Source: an uncultured Lachnospiraceae bacterium
Lineage (GTDB): Bacteria; Bacillota; Clostridia; Lachnospirales; Lachnospiraceae
Assembly: GCA_946554445.1 (NCBI GenBank)
Contig: CAMNSD010000014.1
Span: 35,463-99,462 of the forward strand
Length of the DNA stretch: 64,000 nucleotides
Direction: 5' to 3'
The notes below the pieces were generated by a model, which searched no databases, was not told where the DNA came from, and saw only the letters and a list, made by a program, of their open reading frames with translations. Of the stretch, positions 43,879-52,788 are shown in pieces. The position numbers and the translations under genes were made by a program. Within the stretch, counting starts at the first letter, position 1; every line of letters starts with the position of its first letter.

Positions 43879-45432
43879 TCACAACCTCTGCCAATACTTT
43901 TGATCCATCCCCCTGTAACAGACAGCTTCTGACAAATGCATCTCTTTGATTTCAGCGCTGTCTTCCAAATCTGCTATGGTGCGCGCCACTTTCAAAATCC
44001 TGTGATAGGCCCTGGCGGAAAGCTGCATATTATGAAACATCTTCTCCATATAGCGCAGTTCCCCTGCTCCAAGCCTGCAATATTTCTCCACTTCCCCGGC
44101 TCCCATATCCGCATTGAACTGTATTTTGGTGCCGGCAAACCGTTCTTTCTGTCTCTCCCTGGCCAGCATCACACGGTTTCTGATATTGCTGCTGCTCTCT
44201 CCCGCCGCGTGCCCGGCAATATCATGAAACTCCATGGGCGCTGCCTCCACACAGATATCCATGCGGTCTAAGATGGGCCCTGATATCCTGCCCAGATAAC
44301 GCCTGATTTCATAGGGCGTACAGCGGCATCGCCCCATATCCGGATAAAAACCGCAGGGACAAGGATTCATGGCTCCCACCAACATAAAATCCGCAGGATA
44401 CACATAGGTGCCGCTGCTCCTGGCAATCTGCACCTTTTTATCCTCCAAAGGCTGCCTTAAGATATCCAGTGTCTCCCTTTTAAATTCAGGAAGTTCATCG
44501 AGGAAAAGAACACCTCTGTGCGCCAGACTAATCAGGCCCGGCATAGGAATGCGGCCGCCGCCTGCCAATGCCCGGCCGGTAATCGTATGATGGGGATTCA
44601 AAAACGGTCTCGTTGTCTTAAGTGATGCCGCTGACTGCAGCAGCCCTGAAATACTATAGATCGTAGATACTTCCAGACTTTCTTCCGGTGACAGGGGCGG
44701 CAGGATAGTGGGCAGGCGTCTGGCCACCATTGTCTTGCCAGAGCCAGGCGCTCCCACGATCAACAGGTGATGGAAGCCTGCTGCCGCCACTTCCGCAGCC
44801 CGTTTTAATCCCTCCTGGCCGCTGACATCCGCAAAATCCAGATTTTCATCACTACTGCTCTGCTGTATCAATGTTTTCAAATCAACTGGTGCATTTCGGC
44901 AGATTGCAGAATTTTCCTGCGCATTTCCCAGCAAAAAAGAGATCGCTGCCTCCATATCCGCAGCGCCAATGCTATCCACTTCTGGAATCAAAGCACCCTC
45001 CCATACATTGCGCGCCGGCAGGATACACCTCCTGATACCGCGTTCTGCCGCTTCCCGTACGATGGGAAGAACGCCTTTGACGGGTTTCAATTCTCCTGAC
45101 AGCCCCAATTCCCCAATCAGCAACGTATTCTCCACCGCTTCTTTGGGAATCCTGGCAAGCGCCGTCATAATCCCCACCGCCACAGGCAAGTCAAACATAG
45201 TGCCGTTTTTTGGCAGATCCGCTGGCGAAAGATTGACATTAATACACATGGGCGGCAGTTTCACACCCACATTTTTGAGCGCGACCTTCACACGCTCCCT
45301 GGCTTCCCGCACCTCAGATCCCGGCAACCCTACAATCTGAAAGCATGGCAGTCCCGGGGAGACATCCACCTCCACCTGAATCAGGCAGCTGTGCATCCCA
45401 TAGACTGCTCCCGATATAATTGTACTGAGCAA
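43879..45432 (-). CDS. comM: Competence-type AAA+ helicase ComM (YifB family)
   Basis: ComM is a hexameric helicase that drives branch migration during integration of transformed DNA in several bacteria. The 517-residue protein starts MLSTIISGAVYGMHSCLIQV, as the family does. It has an S5-like N-terminal domain (DLPVAVGIMTAL), Walker A VGAPGSGKTMVARRL at about residues 224-238, and Walker B with VLFLDELPEF. A zinc cluster CPCGFYPDMGRCRC and the C-terminal Mg-chelatase domain (AYHRILKVARTIADLE) complete it. Length is normal. It is transcribed toward dprA. Confidence 0.94.
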   Translation of the reverse strand: MLSTIISGAVYGMHSCLIQVEVDVSPGLPCFQIVGLPGSEVREARERVKVALKNVGVKLPPMCINVNLSPADLPKNGTMFDLPVAVGIMTALARIPKEAVENTLLIGELGLSGELKPVKGVLPIVREAAERGIRRCILPARNVWEGALIPEVDSIGAADMEAAISFLLGNAQENSAICRNAPVDLKTLIQQSSSDENLDFADVSGQEGLKRAAEVAAAGFHHLLIVGAPGSGKTMVARRLPTILPPLSPEESLEVSTIYSISGLLQSAASLKTTRPFLNPHHTITGRALAGGGRIPMPGLISLAHRGVLFLDELPEFKRETLDILRQPLEDKKVQIARSSGTYVYPADFMLVGAMNPCPCGFYPDMGRCRCTPYEIRRYLGRISGPILDRMDICVEAAPMEFHDIAGHAAGESSSNIRNRVMLARERQKERFAGTKIQFNADMGAGEVEKYCRLGAGELRYMEKMFHNMQLSARAYHRILKVARTIADLEDSAEIKEMHLSEAVCYRGMDQKYWQRL

Positions 45433-45605
45433 CTTCTTCTCCTCCTTTGTCTTTTTTTGAGTGTTTCCCGAAATTTTCCAGCGATATGCCGTTTGTAAAA
45501 CTATAGAATTAAGTAGAATCTAGATAATGTTATTACTGCTTTGATATGTGCTTTTACAATCTTTCTGACCATAAAGCCGGGCATAAAAATACTTACCTAT
45601 ATTTG

Positions 45606-46256
45606 TTATAGCCCAAATTCCTGAAACAGCTTTTCACGGCATCTTTTATCCGTTGTCATCCGCCTCAAATCTTCCATGCGGTTTAACTCTAACAGCTTTC
45701 CTACTAATGCCGCCGTTCTGTCAGTTCCTTCTTCCATCCCATCCTCTCGTGCTTCCTCCGTGATGGTCCTCTCATATGCCTCCATATCAATTTCTTCTAA
45801 CAACATTCCCAGCACCTCCGATCGGTATCTTTGCAGGAACTGTGACAGAATATCATGGTCTATGCAGTAGTCAATTGCCAGATTAAGGGCTTCCTGATGC
45901 TCCCTGCCCTCTGCCAGATACTGCCTGACTTTCTCCACAAATATCGAATACTCCTCCAAAATCCTGCACTTCTCCATCAGTTCCCGGTTTTTCCCTTGAT
46001 TGATGTTCAACATCCGCACCTTTAGTTCTATACAACCTTTTACTTTCTGGTTCTCAAAAGCATCTGACAGCTTTAACTCCTGCTCCTCCGGCCTTTCCTG
46101 TCCGCCATTGTAAAACACGATGCACTGCGGCGTAGGCAGAATCAGCTGCCTCGTTCCATAGATATTGCTTCTTGCCTGTTTCAGTAATTTCTGATATTCT
46201 TCCGCCAAATAGATTAGGAATCTCACCGGCATATTGGGATTGTAGGTACTCTGCAT
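45606..46256 (-). pseudogene. N-terminally truncated Rpn-family nuclease gene
   Basis: The 216-residue frame matches the middle and C-terminal part of Rpn-family proteins. It begins (MQSTYNPNMPVRFLIYLAEE) exactly where full proteins have the E-H-Q-S-T-Y-N-P-N-M-P catalytic strand, and the catalytic Glu and everything before it are gone. PTPQCIVFYNGGQERPEEQE and LNINQGKNRELMEKCRILEE are typical family segments. AGGAGG lies eight bases before the ATG at 46256, so the fragment could still be translated. It lies between comM and pilT. No trace of the missing half is visible upstream. Confidence 0.7.
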
Positions 46257-46469
46257 AAACTGTCCTCCTTTACTTGCAGCAGGACACATCATGCGGTTCT
46301 TCCGTCATCTTCGTTCCTGCCATATTTAATTGAATCACTAGAAAATCTGACAGAAACTGTCTGAATGTACGAACTGTACATTGGTAGAATTTCTCTGATA
46401 GACATAGTTTATACAGGTTTTCCCCATTTGTCAATCACTTTTTTACGAAATCACACCATAAAATATAAA

Positions 46470-46507
46470 ACTGCCCAAATAACGATATTATTCGTCACTT
46501 AGGCAGT
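46470..46507 (-). terminator. Terminator behind pilT
   Basis: ACTGCC (46470-46475) pairs with GGCAGT (46502-46507), and inner bases ATAACGA/TCGTCAC partly pair. On the minus strand the hairpin is followed by TTTTATATTTT. It lies about 140 bases beyond the pilT stop. Confidence 0.65.
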
Positions 46508-46514
46508 GCTACTC

Positions 46515-46611
46515 CGAGGCCGCGAAGCAAATCTTGCTCCCGCCACTTATCCGAGGCCACAAAGCTGTCCTCGCACCTTACCGCTTATCCGAGGCCGCGA
46601 AGCGGTCCTCG
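46515..46611. repeat. Array of CGAGGC hairpin repeats behind pilT
   Basis: Three units beginning CGAGGCC(GCGA/ACAA)AGC occur at 46515, 46552 and 46590. The latter two are full palindromes closing in GTCCTCG (46552-46573, 46590-46611). The same hairpin type occurs at 55664-55686. An adjacent hairpin AATTTGCGAAGCAAATT lies at about 46619-46635. Together with the terminator they fill the gap between pilT and the truncated Rpn gene. Confidence 0.7.
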
Positions 46612-46642
46612 TAAAGTTAATTTGCGAAGCAAATTTACTTTT

Positions 46643-47698
46643 TTACATGATCTTATTCTGCATCCCGTCCGGATCCTGGGCAAACTGTATGGCCATCTCC
46701 CGCTCAATCTTTCCCTCATAGAAAAGCTGTATGATCGCGTCATCCATCGTAATCATGCCCATCTTGCGGTTGGTCTGCATAACGGTCGCCAGCTGATGCG
46801 ATTTTCCTTCACGAATCAGATTCCTGACCGCATGATTGGCGTGCATCACCTCAAAAGCCGCCACACGCCCCTCGCCGTCGATGGTAGGAATCAGCTGCTG
46901 GGATATGACAGCCTCCAGCACATTAGCAAACTGTACACGAATCTGCTGCTGCTGATGGGGCGGGAACACGTCGATAACACGGTCCACAGTACTGGCAGCA
47001 CCGATGGTGTGCAGGGTTGACAGTACCAGATGGCCTGTCTCCGCCGCCGTAATAGCTACGCTGATCGTCTCAAAATCGCGCATCTCACCCACCAAAATCA
47101 CATCAGGATCTTCACGCAGGGCCGCCCGCAGGGCATTGGCATAACTCTGGGAATCCAGACCAATCTCTCTCTGGTTGACCATTGCCATTTTATGCTGATG
47201 AAGATACTCGATCGGATCTTCCAGGGTAATGACGTGGGCATCTCTTTTATTATTAATCTTATCAATGATAGCCGCCAGCGTAGTAGACTTACCACTTCCG
47301 GTAGGACCTGTGACCAGAATAAGCCCTCTCTTACGCTCATACAGATTGATGACCGACTCCGGTACACCCAGCACTTCCGGAGAGGGCACTTTTGTTCCTA
47401 CCAGACGCAGAGCTAATGCGGCAGAACCCCTCTGCTTGTACGCATTGACACGATATCTTCCCAGTTCCGGAATCGAGAAGGACATATCATATTCTCCCCG
47501 TTCCTCAAATCGTTCTCTCTGTACATCATTCATGATCGAATAAGCAATCGCCAGGGTATCCTGCGGTAACATTTTCGGATAATCCATGGTGACCAGATTG
47601 CCGTTGACGCGCATCTTGGGCGGTATTCCCACAGTAATATGTACGTCCGATGCACCGGCATCGCACGCAGTGTGCATAATTTCAATTATCGTTGGCAT
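46643..47698 (-). CDS. pilT: T4P retraction ATPase PilT
   Basis: PilT drives pilus retraction, hence twitching and DNA uptake. The 351-residue hexameric ATPase has the PAS-like N-terminal domain (DAGASDVHITVGIPPKMRVN), Walker A GPTGSGKSTT at about residues 131-140, the Asp box, Walker B (ALREDPDVILVGEMRD) and the His box GHLVLSTLHT. The AIRNLIRE-type signature is present as HAVRNLIREGK. Length is typical. It lies apart from the rest of the pilus genes, behind the HD-GYP gene, 73 bases downstream of it. Confidence 0.96.
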   Translation of the reverse strand: MPTIIEIMHTACDAGASDVHITVGIPPKMRVNGNLVTMDYPKMLPQDTLAIAYSIMNDVQRERFEERGEYDMSFSIPELGRYRVNAYKQRGSAALALRLVGTKVPSPEVLGVPESVINLYERKRGLILVTGPTGSGKSTTLAAIIDKINNKRDAHVITLEDPIEYLHQHKMAMVNQREIGLDSQSYANALRAALREDPDVILVGEMRDFETISVAITAAETGHLVLSTLHTIGAASTVDRVIDVFPPHQQQQIRVQFANVLEAVISQQLIPTIDGEGRVAAFEVMHANHAVRNLIREGKSHQLATVMQTNRKMGMITMDDAIIQLFYEGKIEREMAIQFAQDPDGMQNKIM

Positions 47699-47771
47699 TT
47701 TTCTACCCCTTTACCCCTTTTATCTATCATTACTTTATATTCAGGATCTGCAGATCCCTATATTCCAATAT

Positions 47772-48902
47772 CTATAAAATCGCGATTTCCACATATTCCG
47801 GTTCTTCTACCTCCACGCCGGATTGTTTGAGCAGATTCATATCCATCACATAACGGTTGTCCATCGTCTTCATAATATCCTTGATTTCCAAATCCTCATA
47901 CATATCCATATCTGCCAGATCCACAATACTGTTGTCGCGGAACATCAGCACCATGGGCCGCAGGACATTCTGTTCGTTTGCAGAGAGGACCAGCGCTTTT
48001 TCCCCAGTATTGAGTTCCACGCTGACACCTGGCACCAGAATGTTAATGGATTTGATCAGTGCATCTACCACCCTGCTGTCAAAAATCTGAGGATTGTCCA
48101 GTAAATATTTCAAAGCTGCCACTTCGGAATTCGGTTCCTTATCAAATTGTACTGCCGTCATCCTGTCATAAGTTTCCGCCACCGCAAGTACTCTTGCGCC
48201 GTTTCCCATCCTGATTGACGCAATATCTTCCCCTGTTTCCAGACTGGCAAGCCCTCTCTGGGCCTGCACACAAATACGCTTTACATTGGGCATGGAAGAA
48301 AATGCAATGTCAATCAGGTCGAAACCGCCCACCTCTGCCACTTGAACCCTCATTTTTTCTTCTTTGGATGGATTCTCGCTCTCTATCATATCCACCACCG
48401 TCAATTTGCCGATATCATGGACTAAAGCCGCCTGCACGGTCTCCAGCTGTTCATCCACCTTTATATTCATAACATGTGTTATCATTGCGCATAGAATCGC
48501 CACATTCAAAGAATGTTTATAAATATAATCCTCTTTACTGCGGAGATTTTGTATAAAATTAATTCTCTTATCCAGATGTCCGTAATTCTTGATGATATTA
48601 GCCGATATCATCTGTATCCTGGAGACTCTCTTCGTCTGCAGGATCTTGTCAAGTTCCTCCCGGATAGAGAATACGCACATCGTCTGAAAACGCTCAAACT
48701 CAATATCTGCCTGTGTCATGGGAGGAACGGGCTCTGCCGGCTCCAATATAAAGATGCCGATCAACCCGAAATTGCGGATACTCTCGATGCCCTGCCTTGT
48801 CAACTTAGAATTTCTCTCATACAGCAGGACGCCGTTTTTATTGTAAATGGGACGCGCCAATCTCATACCCGTCTTCAAGTTATCCCTCTTTACAAAAAGC
48901 AT
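47772..48902 (-). CDS. Degenerate HD-GYP domain protein
   Basis: HD-GYP proteins hydrolyse c-di-GMP. The 376-residue protein starts with a DUF3391-like segment (NLKTGMRLARPIYNKNGVLL). The HD domain then has HSLNVAILCAMI and LVHDIGKL (near residues 133 and 160) and AVAETYDRMTA (near 240). The second metal His positions and the HHExxDGxGYP signature are absent: where they belong the sequence reads RICVQAQRGLASLE. Catalysis is therefore doubtful, and it may instead bind the nucleotide or act as a scaffold. It lies 24 bases after sigK and 73 before pilT, suggesting a pilus-control role. Confidence 0.8.
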   Translation of the reverse strand: MLFVKRDNLKTGMRLARPIYNKNGVLLYERNSKLTRQGIESIRNFGLIGIFILEPAEPVPPMTQADIEFERFQTMCVFSIREELDKILQTKRVSRIQMISANIIKNYGHLDKRINFIQNLRSKEDYIYKHSLNVAILCAMITHVMNIKVDEQLETVQAALVHDIGKLTVVDMIESENPSKEEKMRVQVAEVGGFDLIDIAFSSMPNVKRICVQAQRGLASLETGEDIASIRMGNGARVLAVAETYDRMTAVQFDKEPNSEVAALKYLLDNPQIFDSRVVDALIKSINILVPGVSVELNTGEKALVLSANEQNVLRPMVLMFRDNSIVDLADMDMYEDLEIKDIMKTMDNRYVMDMNLLKQSGVEVEEPEYVEIAIL

Positions 48903-48926
48903 ATTTTAGCCTCCTCCCTGCCCGTC

Positions 48927-49571
48927 TTATGTAGTTCCCAACGCCTCGTACCCCTCTTTGAGTTTCTCAAGCGCTTTTTTTTCTATCCTTGACACATAAC
49001 TTCTGGATATTCCAAGCCTGCGCCCTATCTCCCGCTGTGTAATCTCATGTTCGCTGGAGAGTCCATACCGAAGCATGATAATCGCCCGCTCCCGCTCGGA
49101 AAGTCGTTCACGGATCAGTCCAGAAAGTCTGCCAAGCCTTTCTTCCACTTCCATTCTGTCGATCACATCCACCTGTTCCTGCTCTATGATATCGAGCAGA
49201 TTGATCTCGTTCCCCTCCCTGTCCGTACCAATGGGATCATAGAGGGACACTTCCCTGGATGTCTTCTTTTTGGCCCGAAGCAGCATCAAAAGTTCGTTAT
49301 CAATACAGCGTGATGCATAAGTACTCAACTTTCCCTTACCTGCATCAAAGGAATCTATCGCCTTGATCAGACCTATGGTTCCGATGGAGATCAGATCCTC
49401 CATATCCTCGTCTACGTTCTGATATTTCTTGGCAATGTGCGCCACAAGACGCAGGTTATGTTCCACCAGGATCTCCTTGGCTTCCTTTCGCTCTTCTTCG
49501 CTGCCTGTTTTAAGCCGTTTTAAATATACGGCCTCTTCCTTCGCAGTTAATGGCTGGCTAAATGTTTTCAA
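48927..49571 (-). CDS. sigK: Sporulation sigma factor SigK
   Basis: SigK directs late mother-cell transcription in sporulation. The 214-residue protein has sigma region 2 (VEHNLRLVAHIAKKY, ISIGTIGLIKAIDSFDAGKG) and region 4 (ITQREIGRRLGISRSYVSRI). The start is a TTG at 49571 behind GGGGG; no ATG fits. Only a few residues precede the conserved part, so a pro-peptide, if present, is short. The gene is continuous, not split by a skin element. It lies 24 bases upstream of the HD-GYP gene. A paralogous sigma factor such as SigE is less likely because the YLKRLKTGSEEERK start is SigK-like. Confidence 0.82.
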   Translation of the reverse strand: MKTFSQPLTAKEEAVYLKRLKTGSEEERKEAKEILVEHNLRLVAHIAKKYQNVDEDMEDLISIGTIGLIKAIDSFDAGKGKLSTYASRCIDNELLMLLRAKKKTSREVSLYDPIGTDREGNEINLLDIIEQEQVDVIDRMEVEERLGRLSGLIRERLSERERAIIMLRYGLSSEHEITQREIGRRLGISRSYVSRIEKKALEKLKEGYEALGTT

Positions 49572-49662
49572 AAGAAGCCCCCAAAGTCCATTTACTCTAT
49601 TCTATGACCTGGCGGCATCTTAAGTGCCTTTCCATCTTTGGAAAATGAATCCTGTACTTTAT

Positions 49663-49691
49663 ATTATACAAATATGTGGTGTAAAATTCAA
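49663..49691 (-). promoter_or_regulatory. Sigma-A-like promoter before sigK
   Basis: On the minus strand TTGAAT (49691-49686), 17 bases and TATAAT (49668-49663) lie about 90 bases ahead of the sigK start, within the gap after hemW. It would drive sigK, the HD-GYP gene and pilT in growing cells. Confidence 0.55.
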
Positions 49692-49730
49692 TATAGCGGC
49701 AAGCATTTTTATCGAAATGCCCACATCCAT

Positions 49731-50882
49731 CTACTCAAAAAGGAATTCTGCCATCACATAATTACTGACATCAATCCCCCTGTCAGTCAGTTTGATATAT
49801 CCATTTTCTTTTTGTAAAAGATTTTGGGATATCATTTTCTCGATTACCGGACCGTACACCGCTTCCATCGTGCATCCAAATTTTTCATAAAAGTCCTGGC
49901 AACCCACACCGCACATCATTCGCAGCCCTAGAAACATGCATTCTTCCATCTGCTCCTGCATGGTGAGAACTTGAACTCCTGCCTGCTGGAACACATTTTC
50001 CGTACAAGTGCGCATATTTTCCACATAATCCTTATATTCCTTCATACTTTCCGGCGCACTCCACCGCACATCTCCCACCATAGAAGCTGCCCCCAGCCCG
50101 AATCCCACATAGTCCCCGCGCTGCCAGTACACCTGATTATGACGGCAGGCGAATCCTTCCCTGGCATAATTAGAGATTTCATACCGCTGATATCCCCTCT
50201 CTGCCAGATATTCCTTCGTCATCTGGTACATCTCCCGGTCTTCATCCTCTGTCGGAAAACTGTATTGCCCTTTCCGCTCATACAAAGGTGTACCCTCTTC
50301 CAGAATCAGACTGTAAGCGGAGATATGTTCCGGTGCAAGATCTGCCACCCGCTCTAAACTTTCCCGATAAGAAGCAATGCTCTGCCCTGGCAGCGCCGCC
50401 ATCAGATCAATATTAATATTGACAAACCCCGCCGTCCTGGCCGCCCGATAGGTATGCAAAAACATCTCATAGTCATGAATCCTGCCGATACGCGCAAGTT
50501 CCTCATCCTGCGTGGACTGCAGTCCAATGCTGAGGCGATTAATACCATACGTTATGTAATTCCCCAGTTTCTCCGCTGTCACCGTTCCAGGATTACATTC
50601 CATGGTAATCTCCACCTCATCTGTCATCCGGTAGTTCTCCCTGACCGCCTGCAGAATCCGTCCTATCTCTTCCGCCGGTAGTATAGAAGGCGTTCCGCCG
50701 CCCAAAAAAACAGAGATCACCCTATGATCCCTGTAAAATACCGACTGTTCTTCAATTTCCTGCACAAGTAAGTTTACATAACTTTCGATTTCTCCAGCAG
50801 ACGCAGTAAAAGACAGGAAATCACAGTAGAGACATTTCCTGACGCAAAACGGAATGTGGATATATATGCTTAAGTCTCTCAT
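49731..50882 (-). CDS. hemW: Radical SAM heme chaperone HemW
   Basis: HemW binds and transfers heme and was long annotated as oxygen-independent coproporphyrinogen oxidase. The protein has the radical SAM CVRKCLYC motif near residue 15, FLGGGTPSILP, and the C-terminal HemW domain (VYWQRGDYVGFGLGAASMVG). The CxxxCxxC lacks the extra Cys of HemN, fitting HemW. I prefer ATG 50882 (383 residues) over the TTG two codons earlier. It follows lepA, as in Bacillus. Confidence 0.93.
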   Translation of the reverse strand: MRDLSIYIHIPFCVRKCLYCDFLSFTASAGEIESYVNLLVQEIEEQSVFYRDHRVISVFLGGGTPSILPAEEIGRILQAVRENYRMTDEVEITMECNPGTVTAEKLGNYITYGINRLSIGLQSTQDEELARIGRIHDYEMFLHTYRAARTAGFVNINIDLMAALPGQSIASYRESLERVADLAPEHISAYSLILEEGTPLYERKGQYSFPTEDEDREMYQMTKEYLAERGYQRYEISNYAREGFACRHNQVYWQRGDYVGFGLGAASMVGDVRWSAPESMKEYKDYVENMRTCTENVFQQAGVQVLTMQEQMEECMFLGLRMMCGVGCQDFYEKFGCTMEAVYGPVIEKMISQNLLQKENGYIKLTDRGIDVSNYVMAEFLFE

Positions 50883-50908
50883 CTGCAATGCCTGCCTTAT
50901 TTCCTGTT

Positions 50909-52723
50909 TTATTTGTCATCCAGTTTGAGCACGCTCATAAATGCACTTTGGGGGATTTCCACGTTTCCCACCTGGCGCATCCGCTTCTTGCCCTCCTTCT
51001 GTTTCTCCAAAAGTTTCTTTTTACGGGTGATATCACCACCATAACACTTGGCAAGGACATCCTTGCGCATGGCCTTGACTGTCTCCCTGGCAATAATCTT
51101 GCCGCCCACTGCCGCCTGAATCGGTATCTCGAAAAGGTGTCTGGGAATCTCATCCTTCAACTTCTCACACATCTTCCGCCCTCTCTCATAAGCGCTGTCC
51201 GCATGAACGATAAAGGAGAGCGCATCCACCTCATCGTGGTTGATCAGGATATCCAGTTTCACCAGACTGGATTGCTCATACCCTTTCAACTCATAGTCAA
51301 AGGAAGCATAGCCCCTGGACCGGGATTTCAAGGCATCAAAAAAGTCATATATGATCTCGTTTAAAGGCAGTTCGTATTTTAAAAGGGCTCTGGTGGCCTC
51401 AATATACTCCGTGCTGATATAACGGCCCCGTCTCTCCTGGCAAAGCTGCATGATCGGCCCGATAAACTCCGTGGTCACCATAATCTCGGCGCTCACCACT
51501 GGCTCTTCCATATAATCTATCTCGGAGGGATCCGGCAGATTGGAGGGATTGGTCAGTTCGATCATCTCCCCGTTGGTTTTGTACACTCTATAAATAACGC
51601 TTGGTGCGGTTGTTACCAGATCCAGGTTATATTCCCTTTCCAACCGTTCCTGAATGATCTCCAGATGCAAAAGCCCCAGGAAACCGCAGCGGAAGCCAAA
51701 CCCAAGGGCAATCGACGTCTCCGGCTCATAGTTTAAAGAAGCGTCATTTAATTTCAGCTTTTCCAGAGCATCCCGCAAATCCGGATATTTAGCACCATCC
51801 GCCGGGTACATGCCGCAATAGACCATGGAATTGACCTTCTTGTAGCCCGGAAGCGGCTCCGCACAGGGATTGTCCAAATCTGTCACTGTATCGCCCACGG
51901 CGGTATCCTTTACGTTCTTGATGGAAGCCGTCAGATATCCCACCATGCCGGCACTCAGTTCCTCACAGGGAATGAACTGTCCTGCTCCGAAATATCCCAC
52001 TTCCACCACCTCAGCCGTAGCGCCGGTGGCCATCATTTTAATCGAAGTGCCCTTGCGTACCCTGCCTTCCTTAATCCGGCAAAACACGATCACTCCTTTA
52101 TAGGAATCATATACCGAGTCAAAGATCAAAGCCTTAAGCGGCGCATCGGGACTGCCCTGGGGCGCCGGCACCTTATGCACAATAGCTTCCAGTACTTCCT
52201 CGATACCAATACCGTTCTTGGCGGAAATCAAAGGTGCGTCCTGCGCCTCAATGCCGATCACATCCTCAATCTCATTCTTCACCCGCTCCGGCTCAGCGCT
52301 GGGCAGGTCAATCTTATTGATCACCGGAAATACATCCAGGTCGTGGTCCAACGCCAAATAGACATTGGCCAAGGTCTGCGCCTCAATCCCCTGAGCAGCG
52401 TCCACCACTAAGATTGCCCCGTCACAGGCCGCAAGACTGCGGCTCACCTCATAGTTAAAGTCCACATGGCCGGGGGTATCTATCAGATTGAAGATATATT
52501 CCTTACCGTCCTTAGCCTGATAGACAATGCGCACTGTCTGGGCCTTGATTGTGATGCCCCGCTCCCGTTCCAGTTCCATATTATCAAGCACCTGGGCCTG
52601 CATCTCTCTGCTGGTCAAAAGTCCTGTCTTCTCTATGATTCTGTCCGCCAATGTGGACTTGCCATGGTCTATATGGGCGATAATACAAAAATTCCTGATT
52701 CTGCTCTGCTCTATGACTGCCAT
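50909..52723 (-). CDS. lepA: Translation factor LepA (EF4)
   Basis: LepA is a ribosome-associated GTPase that acts under stress or in assembly. The 604-residue protein has G1 ([13 protein letters not shown]), G3 (DTPGHVDF), and G4 ([10 protein letters not shown]). The LepA-specific C-terminal domain ends in [17 protein letters not shown] and the final SVLKLDDK. Length is standard. GGGAGGAAG precedes the ATG. Confidence 0.98.
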   Translation of the reverse strand: MAVIEQSRIRNFCIIAHIDHGKSTLADRIIEKTGLLTSREMQAQVLDNMELERERGITIKAQTVRIVYQAKDGKEYIFNLIDTPGHVDFNYEVSRSLAACDGAILVVDAAQGIEAQTLANVYLALDHDLDVFPVINKIDLPSAEPERVKNEIEDVIGIEAQDAPLISAKNGIGIEEVLEAIVHKVPAPQGSPDAPLKALIFDSVYDSYKGVIVFCRIKEGRVRKGTSIKMMATGATAEVVEVGYFGAGQFIPCEELSAGMVGYLTASIKNVKDTAVGDTVTDLDNPCAEPLPGYKKVNSMVYCGMYPADGAKYPDLRDALEKLKLNDASLNYEPETSIALGFGFRCGFLGLLHLEIIQERLEREYNLDLVTTAPSVIYRVYKTNGEMIELTNPSNLPDPSEIDYMEEPVVSAEIMVTTEFIGPIMQLCQERRGRYISTEYIEATRALLKYELPLNEIIYDFFDALKSRSRGYASFDYELKGYEQSSLVKLDILINHDEVDALSFIVHADSAYERGRKMCEKLKDEIPRHLFEIPIQAAVGGKIIARETVKAMRKDVLAKCYGGDITRKKKLLEKQKEGKKRMRQVGNVEIPQSAFMSVLKLDDK

Positions 52724-52756
52724 ATGCTTCCTCCCTGATCACTCTCATATGGAGAA

Positions 52757-52785
52757 AGTATATCAAATCCGATAAAAGATGTCTA
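52757..52785 (-). promoter_or_regulatory. Promoter of lepA-hemW
   Basis: On the minus strand TAGACA (52785-52780), 17 bases and TATACT (52762-52757) lie in the 65-base gap after spoIIP, so lepA can be expressed apart from the sporulation genes. Confidence 0.6.
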
Positions 52786-52788
52786 CTC

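Noticed and set aside
48927..49571. Possible skin-type interruption of sigK
   Set aside because: The frame runs uninterrupted through regions 2 and 4.
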